From CAIVAT01 sp964355945 (lineage in GTDB: Bacteria > Bacteroidota > Bacteroidia > Bacteroidales > FEN-979): a stretch of 64,000 nt of DNA. The first letter of the stretch is position 1. Each line of letters opens with the position of its first letter. The translations under genes were made by a program, and so were the position numbers. The notes under the pieces were generated by a model that saw only the letters and a program-made list of their open reading frames with translations, was not told where the DNA came from and ran no database searches. The DNA is taken from contig CAYHGE010000009.1 of the NCBI GenBank assembly GCA_964355945.1, positions 1-64,000 of the forward strand. Direction: 5' to 3'. Shown here in pieces: positions 17,616 to 25,185 of the stretch.

Positions 17616-18700
17616 GTGGATATTTTCGAAAAAGTTGCCGGCAACATGGGGCCTCTGGGCAAATATGCAGACCAGGGTTATGGCTATTATTCTTTCCCTA
17701 AACTGGAAGGAGATATATCAAACCGTATGTATTTCAGAGGAAAACCGATGTTGGTCTGGAGCCTCAACAACTATCTTGGCCTTGCAAATCACCCTGAAGT
17801 AAGGAAAGCCGACACTGATGCATCTGCAGAGTTTGGACTTGCAGCCCCCATGGGCGCACGAATGATGTCGGGCCAGTCAAACTACCATCAGCAACTTGAG
17901 CAGGAATTGGCTGCATTTGAGAATAAAGAAGCTGCTTATCTCCTCAACTTCGGATATATGGGCATGGTTTCGATCATCGACGCCATGCTTGACCGTCACG
18001 ATGTTGTGGTATATGATTCAGAATCACACGCATGCATCCTCGACGGCCTGCGCATGCATCTCGGCAAAAGATTTGTTTTCCCTCACAATAACCTGGAGAA
18101 ATTCGAAAGCCAGCTAAAGCATGCCAGAAAAGTGGCGGATGCAACGGGTGGTGGTATTCTTGTAATAACCGAAGGTGTTTTTGGAATGCCCGGCGATCTT
18201 GGAAATCTCGAAGGGATTCTTCAATTCAAGGAAAAGTATGGATTCCGGCTGTTGGTAGATGATGCACACGGGTTTGGCACCATGGGCAGTACCGGTGCGG
18301 GAACCAGCCAGGAACAGAATGTGATGGACGGAGTTGATGTTTACTTTGGAACATTCGCCAAGGCAATGGCAGGTATCGGGGCATTTGTTGCCAGCGAAAA
18401 GAGAATCATCAGATCCCTGACATATAATATGCGGTCGCAGATTTATGCGAAGTCTCTCCCACTGCCTATGGTCGTGGGTTCATTGAAACGCCTGGAACTA
18501 ATCAGAAATCATCCTGAATTGCGTGAAAAACTATGGACAATTGTCAACGCATTACAAACCGGTTTGCGTGAAAAAGGCTTCGATATCGGGAAGACTCAAT
18601 CACCTGTTACACCTGTATATCTAAAAGGAGGCATTCTCGAGGCAACACTGGTCATTTCAGACCTGCGTGAAAATTTTGGAATATTCTGTTCAGGGGTTAT
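17616..18700 (+). CDS. PLP-dependent alpha-oxoamine synthase-like enzyme (KBL/SPT/BioF family), C-terminus lost in gap
   Basis: Family members condense an amino acid with an acyl-CoA: glycine C-acetyltransferase, serine palmitoyltransferase or BioF. The 361 codons before the gap carry the fold type I signatures: His138 in SESHAC to stack on PLP, Asp215 and His218 in VDDAHG, and Schiff-base Lys249 in GTFAKAMAG. The start is GTG at 17616 (DIFEKVAGNMGPLGKYADQG follows). Family proteins are about 420 residues, so roughly 60 C-terminal codons are missing. Serine palmitoyltransferase is attractive because Bacteroidota make sphingolipids, but the substrate cannot be decided here. Any apparent fusion to the following membrane protein is produced by the N run. 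Confidence 0.85.
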
Positions 18701-18800
18701 NNNNNNNNNNNNNNNNNNNNNNNNNNNNNNNNNNNNNNNNNNNNNNNNNNNNNNNNNNNNNNNNNNNNNNNNNNNNNNNNNNNNNNNNNNNNNNNNNNNN
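18701..18800. other. Scaffold gap of unknown true length (100 N)
   Basis: Exactly 100 N join the synthase-like gene to a membrane protein. Unlike the first gap, the flanks share no overlap that I can see. About 180 bases of the first gene plus the 5' end of the second are missing, so the real gap is larger than 100 bases. Confidence 0.85.
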
Positions 18801-19313
18801 TTGCTGCTTTGGATGATTTTCCATGCAATGACCAGGTTCTTTGGTGAGATCCTTGTTGGTTCAATTCTCAACAAGGGGTTCGGTTTTGTAATCCTATACA
18901 TGTTCCTGATGGATACGGGTAAAGTCATTTTAACCATACTCGGATTCGTTGCCATGTTCACCCTCGGTATTGCAATGGCCCGGCCCTCAATGTATTCAGC
19001 AAATATTTACTTTAACGATTTGCGAAAGGCTTACCGGACCAAATTTATTTTCAGCCAGTTTTTTCTTCCGTTTTTAATTGGCAACGTCGTTATTTTATTG
19101 ATAAAGCTTCCGAAATTCAACTATTTTGATCTTTGCCTTAATTTATCAATGCTCTTGTTTCTCATACCTCTGCTGATGAGAAGTATGACGATTGAGGATC
19201 TCTATTTCGATGAAGAAAAAAAAACGATAGCCCGGCTGCAGTTACTGGCAGTTGCCACACTGCTGATGCTTATTGCATTTAGAATTATTCTGGGAATCGG
19301 AATCAGATTGTAA
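18801..19313 (+). CDS. Polytopic membrane protein, N-terminus lost in gap
   Basis: The 170 visible C-terminal codons encode about four or five hydrophobic segments (for example LILMFLMDTGKVI-like and FFLPFLIGNVVILLIKL stretches) separated by short basic and acidic loops such as MTIEDLYFDEEKKTIARL. I do not recognise a family. It is a different protein from the upstream PLP enzyme: the reading frame continuing through the Ns carries no information. It ends 51 bases from the convergent M14 peptidase gene. Confidence 0.6.
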   Translation: MLLWMIFHAMTRFFGEILVGSILNKGFGFVILYMFLMDTGKVILTILGFVAMFTLGIAMARPSMYSANIYFNDLRKAYRTKFIFSQFFLPFLIGNVVILLIKLPKFNYFDLCLNLSMLLFLIPLLMRSMTIEDLYFDEEKKTIARLQLLAVATLLMLIAFRIILGIGIRL

Positions 19314-19358
19314 CCTGGCTGACGCATGGCTGATGTTGATATCTCTGGCAGGCCAGGT
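19313..19358. terminator. Possible bidirectional terminator between convergent genes
   Basis: ACCTGGC (19313-19319) and GCCAGGT (19352-19358) are perfect seven-base arms in the 51-base gap between convergent genes, followed on the plus strand by a T run at 19368-19374. The 32-base loop is long for an intrinsic terminator, so the call is tentative. Confidence 0.3.
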
Positions 19359-19364
19359 GTAACA

Positions 19365-21098
19365 TCACTTTTTTACAATCAGCTTATCGATATAAATCCT
19401 GTATCCTGAATTGAATTTAAGGTAATACAGACCATCTGAGACATTCGGAATATCTATTTCAACCGATGAATTACCGGTTATCCTGTTAACCTCTCTGCAA
19501 TAAACAACTTTACCCAGCGAGTTGAGTAGCTGAATTGAACTCGAAGGATTGATCGGGCTGTCAGGTAAAACAAGCCTGAAGTGACCATTATTTGGATTAG
19601 GATAAACCAATACGGAGCTGACACTCTTGTCCTGCGCATCATAGGTGAGCGGCCTCAACTGCACATTCAAATTCGTTGTTGTCCTGTTAAATACACTGAC
19701 ATCTTTAATGGTTTTGGTGTAGTATCCGGGTGCGGAATAGGTCACATCATAAGTTCCTTCGAAAATCGGTCTGGCATAAAATCCCGTTGTACTGCGCGAG
19801 TAAACTTCTGAAAAGTCCCTGTCATGCCCCATGATAAACACTTTAGCCGCAACCGGCATGTCATTGACGGTATCGCTCACAATACCACTAATACCATAAT
19901 GTGATTGTTTGATAAAATTTAAAAAGGAGCGATAATTGTAATCCCAAAAAGACAATAACTGACTTACCGGCAGCAATTTAATATTAGATATCTCAAGTGT
20001 CACTTCACGACAATTATGCCAGTAGTTCATGTAATCCTGTCTGCCTCCATTGATTTCATACCAGGCATTACCATTGGTAATGCCGTTATCCAGGTCATCA
20101 AAATAACCCGCCGGGCTATGCTGATGCACCGTGTCGGCCCACTCACGGCCAACAAACTGCCACCAGTCATCATCAGCTGCGAGTTTCACCCAGGTATCCC
20201 ATGGATAGTTGAACACCTCGGCACCGCCATGAAAATTCGCAGACATTGTAAAATGGTTGTTTTCGGCATACGACATCCAATTTTCAGTTTCAAGTTGCCA
20301 GGCATTTCCATCAGGGTGCGGGCCAACCTTTGGATCAGGAAAATTGCGATTAATGTCGATGTTGTTTGCATTGTACCGAACAGCTCCATATACAGAGCTG
20401 TTTCCTCCGGCAAAGGTTCCGTCAGGATTTGCGAGGGGGTTTATACAAATTTCTGTTGTATTGATCAGGTTGTCAACAACAGGGTCAATTCCATAATTAC
20501 TTAAGAGATAATCTATCAGATGCAGCATCAGCACATATCCGGTAAGTTCGTCTCCGTGTATGCTCGAGGTGTAGAGAAATTGAGGTTCAGCTTCTTCCTG
20601 ATTTACATTCTTACTTATTATCAGGCTGAGGATTAGCCGCCCCTGCATTGAAACACCAACTGTATCTAGTTTGCAGATACCCGGATTGGCTGAAGCAAAT
20701 CCAACCATGTAATCAAGATATTGCTGATAATTAGGATAAAAATTCCAAATTGTCCGATCATCAGCAACATCTTTGCTGGCAAAAGGCTCCAATTCAGATT
20801 TACTTAATAGTTTACCTGGCGGGGGAAGTATTTTATAGTCGAAGTCATACGGCAGAAAATCACCAAATTCCTTCCGGTTTGCATAAGCGAAAACCGTTTT
20901 GCCTTTGACATTATCAATCGAAATCAGTCGGGTCAGTAGATGAACATCCTCCCTGTCAGTAATTTTAAAGGTAAAAAACACCTCACTCCTCTCTTTAAAC
21001 AGGCTGTCAAGGATTTTCTCCCGGGAATCCTGAGAATAAGAAGGTCGAAAGAGCCCAACAAATATCATTGTAAGCAATACTGGTAGAACGTACTTCAT
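19365..21098 (-). CDS. Secreted M14 zinc carboxypeptidase with T9SS sorting domain
   Basis: The start at 21098 gives signal peptide MKYVLPVLLTMIFVGLFRPSYSQ; a longer reading from 21251 would run into dapA and adds a poor N-terminus. The 577 residues contain a peptidase M14 domain with zinc ligands His181 and Glu184 (SIHGDELTG) and His290 (NFHGG), and catalytic Glu369 (VTLEIS). A carboxypeptidase-regulatory beta-sandwich (about 405-485) and a C-terminal type IX secretion sorting domain (about 495-577, starting VYPNPNNGHFRL and ending KLIVKK) follow. The protein is predicted to cross the outer membrane and act at the cell surface or outside. The start lies eight bases after the dapA stop. Confidence 0.92.
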   Translation of the reverse strand: MKYVLPVLLTMIFVGLFRPSYSQDSREKILDSLFKERSEVFFTFKITDREDVHLLTRLISIDNVKGKTVFAYANRKEFGDFLPYDFDYKILPPPGKLLSKSELEPFASKDVADDRTIWNFYPNYQQYLDYMVGFASANPGICKLDTVGVSMQGRLILSLIISKNVNQEEAEPQFLYTSSIHGDELTGYVLMLHLIDYLLSNYGIDPVVDNLINTTEICINPLANPDGTFAGGNSSVYGAVRYNANNIDINRNFPDPKVGPHPDGNAWQLETENWMSYAENNHFTMSANFHGGAEVFNYPWDTWVKLAADDDWWQFVGREWADTVHQHSPAGYFDDLDNGITNGNAWYEINGGRQDYMNYWHNCREVTLEISNIKLLPVSQLLSFWDYNYRSFLNFIKQSHYGISGIVSDTVNDMPVAAKVFIMGHDRDFSEVYSRSTTGFYARPIFEGTYDVTYSAPGYYTKTIKDVSVFNRTTTNLNVQLRPLTYDAQDKSVSSVLVYPNPNNGHFRLVLPDSPINPSSSIQLLNSLGKVVYCREVNRITGNSSVEIDIPNVSDGLYYLKFNSGYRIYIDKLIVKK

Positions 21099-21105
21099 GC
21101 TAACT

Positions 21106-21993
21106 TTAAATTTGATCAATGTAATGATGAATAACCTGGTAAACTTCAGTATTAACAGGGACAAGCGGAAGCCTAAGGTAATTATGGCAAAGATTTTTAA
21201 TTTCCAGGGCTGCTTTAATGCCGGCAGGGCTGCCGTCGGCAAATAACGCATTTGTAAAGTCGATCAATCGGTAATGTATTGCCCTGGCTGATTTAAAGTC
21301 ACCTTCAATGGCAAATTTGACCATTTGTGAAAATTCATTTGGAAATGCATTCGCAGTTACAGAGATCACTCCGTCAGCTCCGGAAGCAATCAGCGGTAAA
21401 GTCAAACCATCATCCCCAGAGAGGACAAGGAAATCTTTTGGCCGGTATTTAATGACCTGGAAAATCTGGTCAAAATTCCCGGATGCTTCTTTGATGCCTG
21501 CGATATTCTGACAATCATTTGCAAGCCGCAAGGTCGTACTGGCTGCAATATTGCTGGATGTCCGGCCCGGAACAGTATAAAGGATGACAGGAACAGGGCT
21601 TGTTTCAGCAATAATTTTAAAATGCTGATAAATCCCCTCCTGTTGTGGTTTGGAATAATACGGGCACACTGAAAGGATTCCATCGACCCCTTTGAAAGGG
21701 GTTCTGTGAATCGCTAAGACGACATCTGAAGTGCTGTTTCCGCCAATCCCAACCACCAACGGAACCCGTTTATTTATGATGGTGACGGCAAATTCAACAA
21801 GGGCTTTTTTTTCAGGCTTCGATATGGTTGATGACTCTCCTGTTGTCCCCAGCACAACGATATAGCTGATTCCACCACCAATGATAAAATTGATTGTTTT
21901 TTCAAATGCATCAAAATCGATAGCTCCTGATTTTTTAAAAGGAGTTATGATGGCAACACCTGTACCTTTAAATTTATGGGATCCTTTTCGCAT
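21106..21993 (-). CDS. dapA: 4-hydroxy-tetrahydrodipicolinate synthase
   Basis: DapA condenses pyruvate with aspartate semialdehyde, the entry to lysine and diaminopimelate for peptidoglycan. The 295-residue TIM barrel has GTTGES (49-54), PYYSKP (111-116), Tyr139 and Arg144 (VILYTVPGRTS), and Schiff-base Lys168 (NIAGIKEASG), all expected for DapA rather than its aldolase relatives. Its first 20 bases overlap the preceding DUF6913-like gene, so the two are translationally linked. Confidence 0.95.
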   Translation of the reverse strand: MRKGSHKFKGTGVAIITPFKKSGAIDFDAFEKTINFIIGGGISYIVVLGTTGESSTISKPEKKALVEFAVTIINKRVPLVVGIGGNSTSDVVLAIHRTPFKGVDGILSVCPYYSKPQQEGIYQHFKIIAETSPVPVILYTVPGRTSSNIAASTTLRLANDCQNIAGIKEASGNFDQIFQVIKYRPKDFLVLSGDDGLTLPLIASGADGVISVTANAFPNEFSQMVKFAIEGDFKSARAIHYRLIDFTNALFADGSPAGIKAALEIKNLCHNYLRLPLVPVNTEVYQVIHHYIDQI

Positions 21994-22531
21994 GGGTTTG
22001 TATCACAGTAAGATAGTATTGAACCTGACCAAGATATTCTTCTGAAGTCATGCTTGGTTTCAGATCAATCATCAGATCATAATATTCCGAATTCTTTTCT
22101 GAGAATTTTCCAACCCGGCATAATGCTTTTGACAGTCCTGAAATGTACTTCAGCGGGAAATTATCGTGTAAACTAAGATCTATCAGCAAATCAAATTCTT
22201 TCTCAATAAAATCTTTAACCTGGGTATGTATAGGTTTGTAAAACCAGGTCAAGTCCCGGTTTGAAAAAAAATCGTAGGATAATTTCGGCAGGAACCTTTG
22301 AACAAGATTTCTGTTCTTTACAAAACCCAGAGCTTTCACCTCTTTGTGGTCTCCCTGCAACTGTGAAACAAATTCGGAAACCCGATCATAATCAGGAACC
22401 TCATCCAGTGTGTATAGGATCCCAATCCGCTTTGCATCCTTCAGGTTGGTCATCTTGCAATGACGCTCAGAACGTGCCTGCTCTTTCCTGTAATAATACT
22501 GACCAATTTTAACTCTAAGGTTACCAAACAT
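21974..22531 (-). CDS. Hypothetical protein, DUF6913-like
   Basis: The 185-residue soluble protein lacks a signal peptide or membrane segment. It has a basic N-terminus (YYYRKEQARSERH), a central Rossmann-like beta-alpha pattern (AKRIGILYTLDEVPDYDRV, HKEVKALGFVKNRN) and a later segment FDLLIDLSLHDNFPLKYI. This matches my memory of the DUF6913 family found beside dapA in Bacteroidota, but I cannot verify the assignment. It is first in an operon with dapA and the M14 peptidase, overlaps dapA by 20 bases and has a good promoter. Confidence 0.72.
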   Translation of the reverse strand: MFGNLRVKIGQYYYRKEQARSERHCKMTNLKDAKRIGILYTLDEVPDYDRVSEFVSQLQGDHKEVKALGFVKNRNLVQRFLPKLSYDFFSNRDLTWFYKPIHTQVKDFIEKEFDLLIDLSLHDNFPLKYISGLSKALCRVGKFSEKNSEYYDLMIDLKPSMTSEEYLGQVQYYLTVIQTHAKRIP

Positions 22532-22566
22532 ATTATTCAGTTTAATTATTCATTTAGACTGATTTG

Positions 22567-22598
22567 CAAAGTTAACAATTCTGAATGAACCTTACAAA
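22567..22598 (-). promoter_or_regulatory. Promoter of the DUF6913-dapA-M14 operon
   Basis: The minus strand has TTTG (22598-22595), a 20-base spacer, then TAACTTTG (22574-22567). This matches both parts of the Bacteroidota consensus. The leader to the ATG at 22531 would be about 30 bases. Confidence 0.65.
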
Positions 22599-22665
22599 AA
22601 TCAATGATGTTCATTATAAACGGCCAGTCTTACGACAAAGTATCAGTTGGTGTGTTAATAAAATA

Positions 22666-22673
22666 TAATTTTG
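22666..22673 (+). promoter_or_regulatory. Promoter -7 element of the MBL-fold gene (TAATTTTG)
   Basis: TAATTTTGC is an exact -7 match ending 23 bases before the ATG at 22697. It lies inside the possible upstream extension of that reading frame (first ATG at 22604), which argues for the shorter start. A TTG at 22647-22649 gives a spacer of only 16 bases. Confidence 0.5.
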
Positions 22674-22696
22674 CGAAGTTCCGAAAAAAAATATCA

Positions 22697-23464
22697 ATGA
22701 ACATTACCTTTCTGGGCACCGGAACGTCGCAAGGGGTGCCGGTTATTGGCTGCACCTGTGAGGTTTGCAAATCTGACAGCCTGCATGACAAACGATTGCG
22801 ATCGTCGATCACCATTGAAAAAGATGGATGGAGGGTTGTAATTGATTGTGGTCCTGATTTCAGGCAGCAGATGCTGAGAGCCGACATTTGCAGTATTGAT
22901 GCCATCCTGATGACCCATGGGCATAAGGATCATCTTGGTGGTCTGGATGACGTGAGGGCATTTAACTACATCCATCGGCAGCCTGTCCAGGTATATGCTT
23001 CCACTAATGTTCAGCGTATTATAAAAATGGAGTTCTCTTATGCTTTTGAAAAAAAGCCATATCCGGGTGTTCCGGCGATTGTTCTCCACAAATTAACCAA
23101 CAAGCCTTTCCGGGTCAACGGACACGAAATTATTCCGATCAGGGCGCTGCACTATCAAAACAATCAGTTTGTTTTCGGGTTTCGCATCGACGACTTCACC
23201 TATATCACAGATGCAGTTCATATATCAGAGAAGGAGAAGCAAAAGATCAGAGGCTCGCGAATCATCGTGTTAAATGCTCTCAGACAACAAAAACACTATT
23301 CCCACTTTAACCTCGAAGAGGCACTGACGCTAATGGATGAATTCAAACCCGAACAAGGCTACCTGACGCACATCAGCCATCAGATGGGACTGTATCATTA
23401 CATTAATCCTCAATTACCTGATTATGTGAAATTAGCTTACGACGGGCTTACTTTGACTTTTTAA
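22697..23464 (+). CDS. Metallo-beta-lactamase-fold hydrolase, PhnP-like
   Basis: The 255 residues start MNITFLGTGTSQGVPVIGC, the usual N-terminus of this family; the earlier ATG at 22604 lies upstream of the promoter word and adds 31 unrelated residues. The metal motif HxHxDH is present as THGHKDHLGGLDD, with CTCEVCKSD near the N-terminus resembling the zinc site of PhnP. Relatives include PhnP phosphodiesterase and RNase Z-like enzymes; the substrate is unknown. It ends in a 17-base tail-to-tail overlap with the oligopeptide-binding lipoprotein gene. Confidence 0.87.
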   Translation: MNITFLGTGTSQGVPVIGCTCEVCKSDSLHDKRLRSSITIEKDGWRVVIDCGPDFRQQMLRADICSIDAILMTHGHKDHLGGLDDVRAFNYIHRQPVQVYASTNVQRIIKMEFSYAFEKKPYPGVPAIVLHKLTNKPFRVNGHEIIPIRALHYQNNQFVFGFRIDDFTYITDAVHISEKEKQKIRGSRIIVLNALRQQKHYSHFNLEEALTLMDEFKPEQGYLTHISHQMGLYHYINPQLPDYVKLAYDGLTLTF

Positions 23465-25076
23465 CATATTTCAAGGTCAGGAGATTCATGGCATTACTCC
23501 CGAGCCCATGCACGTTTTTCTGAACAAACCGAAGTACCTGATCGTAATACAGGACCACCACAGGGGACTCCTCCATCATGATATTTTCCATTTGCCTGTA
23601 GTACGTATATCTAACCAAGTCATCGATCGAAGCCATCGATTTTTCGTACAACAGGTCAAACTCCTTATTTGAAAAATGGGTATAATTCGGACCATTGGGG
23701 CAGAAATTTCTCGAATAAAACATGGCCAGATAATTTTCTGCATCTGGATAATCTGCAATCCAGGAGGCCCGGAAAAACGGCAATTTTGCTTCCGACTTCA
23801 TCTCTTTAACTGCTGCGGGCGGGCTGACCTCAATTTTCAGGACAATGCCGATGCTTGAAACCTGGTGCTGAATATATTTGCAGATATCAAGGTAATCGGC
23901 CGTTGAGGTAAGGGTGATCGGCGGCAGTCCTTCTCCGTCAGGGAAGCCGGCAGAAGCAAGCAGTTGCCGTGCTTTTGCCGGATCGTAATCATAGTATATA
24001 CGCGATGAATCAAATGAGGGCAAGCCTTTAGGGGTTATTCCCTGGCATCCCGGTACCCCGATATTATTTCGCAGATACCTTATCATTTTACTTCGGTCAA
24101 ATGCAAGATTTATTGCCTGCCTGATTCTTTTGTCAGTGATGGAACCCTTTATGCTCTTATTCGATGCATCAACCATAAATCCCAAATATTCAGTGTTAAG
24201 ATATGGCTGTGTTATCAAGTTGATCCTTGAGAGATATTTGGCCTGCAATCGCCCTTCACCCGTGAGTAGCTCATCTTTATAGGTAGGATCGATTCCTGAC
24301 ATCAGATCAAGGTTGCCTTTTATAAATTCAAGAAAGGCAGTTTGTTTGTCAGGGACGAAAGTAATGGCAACTGCATCAAGGAAAGGCAACCTCACACCAC
24401 GTTCATATTCAAAATATGTTTCATTCTTTAAAAGGACCAGTTTAACCCCCTCCTTCCACATTTTGAATCTGAAAGGCCCTGTACCAACAGGGTTTCGACG
24501 GAAATCAGGACCATATAGCTCAATTGCTTCGTGCGGAACCACAGCGCAATACTGCATACTGAGTAAGCTAAGAAATGGTGGGAATTGTTTTGCAAGATGT
24601 ATGATAAATGTTGAATCATCGGGGGCTTCAAACGCATGAATTCCCATCGATCTGTCCAGGTTGTTGAATAGCCAAACCCCGGGAGAAGCTACGGCGGGAT
24701 CGATGATGCGCCGGAATGAATATACAAAGTCACCTGCAATCACCCGGCGGCCTTTCCCATCGGAAAATGCCTTGCTCTCATGAAAACTGACGTCATTCCG
24801 CAGATGAAAGACATATTCCAGACCTGATTCCGAAATATTCCACGATCGGGCAATACACGGAACTATTTTCATCTGGTCATCCAATTGTACCAGCCCGTTG
24901 AAAAGTTGATTTGCCGCCCAGGTAATGGCTTGATCTTTCGCAAAGGCAGGATCCAGGGTGCTGATATTGGCAGCCTCGTTATAGCGGAATACACTTTTGC
25001 CTTCCTCCCGGTCAAAGGAAGAGCAGGAATAACATAGAAAACTGATTATTAACAGGGAGATATTTATTTTATTCAT
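23448..25076 (-). CDS. Oligopeptide/dipeptide ABC transporter substrate-binding lipoprotein
   Basis: The start at 25076 yields a lipoprotein signal, MNKINISLLIISFLCYSC, with acylated Cys18; the longer reading from 25115 begins upstream of the promoter word. The 542-residue body is an SBP family 5 (OppA/DppA) domain: NISTLDPAFAKDQAITWAAN, YVFHLRNDVSFHES, VGTGPFRFKMW, and a late segment RASWIADYPDAENYLAMFYS typical of peptide binders. No permease or ATPase is nearby, so it either works with a distant transporter or as a lone surface lipoprotein. Its 3' end overlaps the MBL-fold gene by 17 bases. Confidence 0.9.
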   Translation of the reverse strand: MNKINISLLIISFLCYSCSSFDREEGKSVFRYNEAANISTLDPAFAKDQAITWAANQLFNGLVQLDDQMKIVPCIARSWNISESGLEYVFHLRNDVSFHESKAFSDGKGRRVIAGDFVYSFRRIIDPAVASPGVWLFNNLDRSMGIHAFEAPDDSTFIIHLAKQFPPFLSLLSMQYCAVVPHEAIELYGPDFRRNPVGTGPFRFKMWKEGVKLVLLKNETYFEYERGVRLPFLDAVAITFVPDKQTAFLEFIKGNLDLMSGIDPTYKDELLTGEGRLQAKYLSRINLITQPYLNTEYLGFMVDASNKSIKGSITDKRIRQAINLAFDRSKMIRYLRNNIGVPGCQGITPKGLPSFDSSRIYYDYDPAKARQLLASAGFPDGEGLPPITLTSTADYLDICKYIQHQVSSIGIVLKIEVSPPAAVKEMKSEAKLPFFRASWIADYPDAENYLAMFYSRNFCPNGPNYTHFSNKEFDLLYEKSMASIDDLVRYTYYRQMENIMMEESPVVVLYYDQVLRFVQKNVHGLGSNAMNLLTLKYVKKSK

Positions 25077-25086
25077 AAGACCAGTG

Positions 25087-25094
25087 CAAAAATA
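25087..25094 (-). promoter_or_regulatory. Promoter -7 element of the SBP gene (TATTTTTG)
   Basis: The minus strand reads TATTTTTG, an exact -7 match ten bases before the ATG at 25076, implying a leader of only about seven bases. Confidence 0.5.
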
Positions 25095-25146
25095 TTTGTT
25101 TTTCAATAATGGCATGGAAAATGAAGACCCTCAGTAAAAAAAGCAC

Positions 25147-25154
25147 TATTTTTG
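25147..25154 (+). promoter_or_regulatory. Promoter -7 element of the M1 aminopeptidase pair (TATTTTTG)
   Basis: TATTTTTG is an exact -7 match, 31 bases before the ATG at 25186, back-to-back with the SBP promoter. No -33 TTG is evident. Confidence 0.5.
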
Positions 25155-25185
25155 TTGTTCAGAACCACCTCAAATATAATTTACT

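Noticed and set aside
17616..19313. A single 565-residue protein joining a PLP synthase to a membrane domain
   Set aside because: The join runs through 100 Ns. The PLP enzyme lacks its expected C-terminus and the membrane part lacks a start, so these are two genes and a gap of unknown length.
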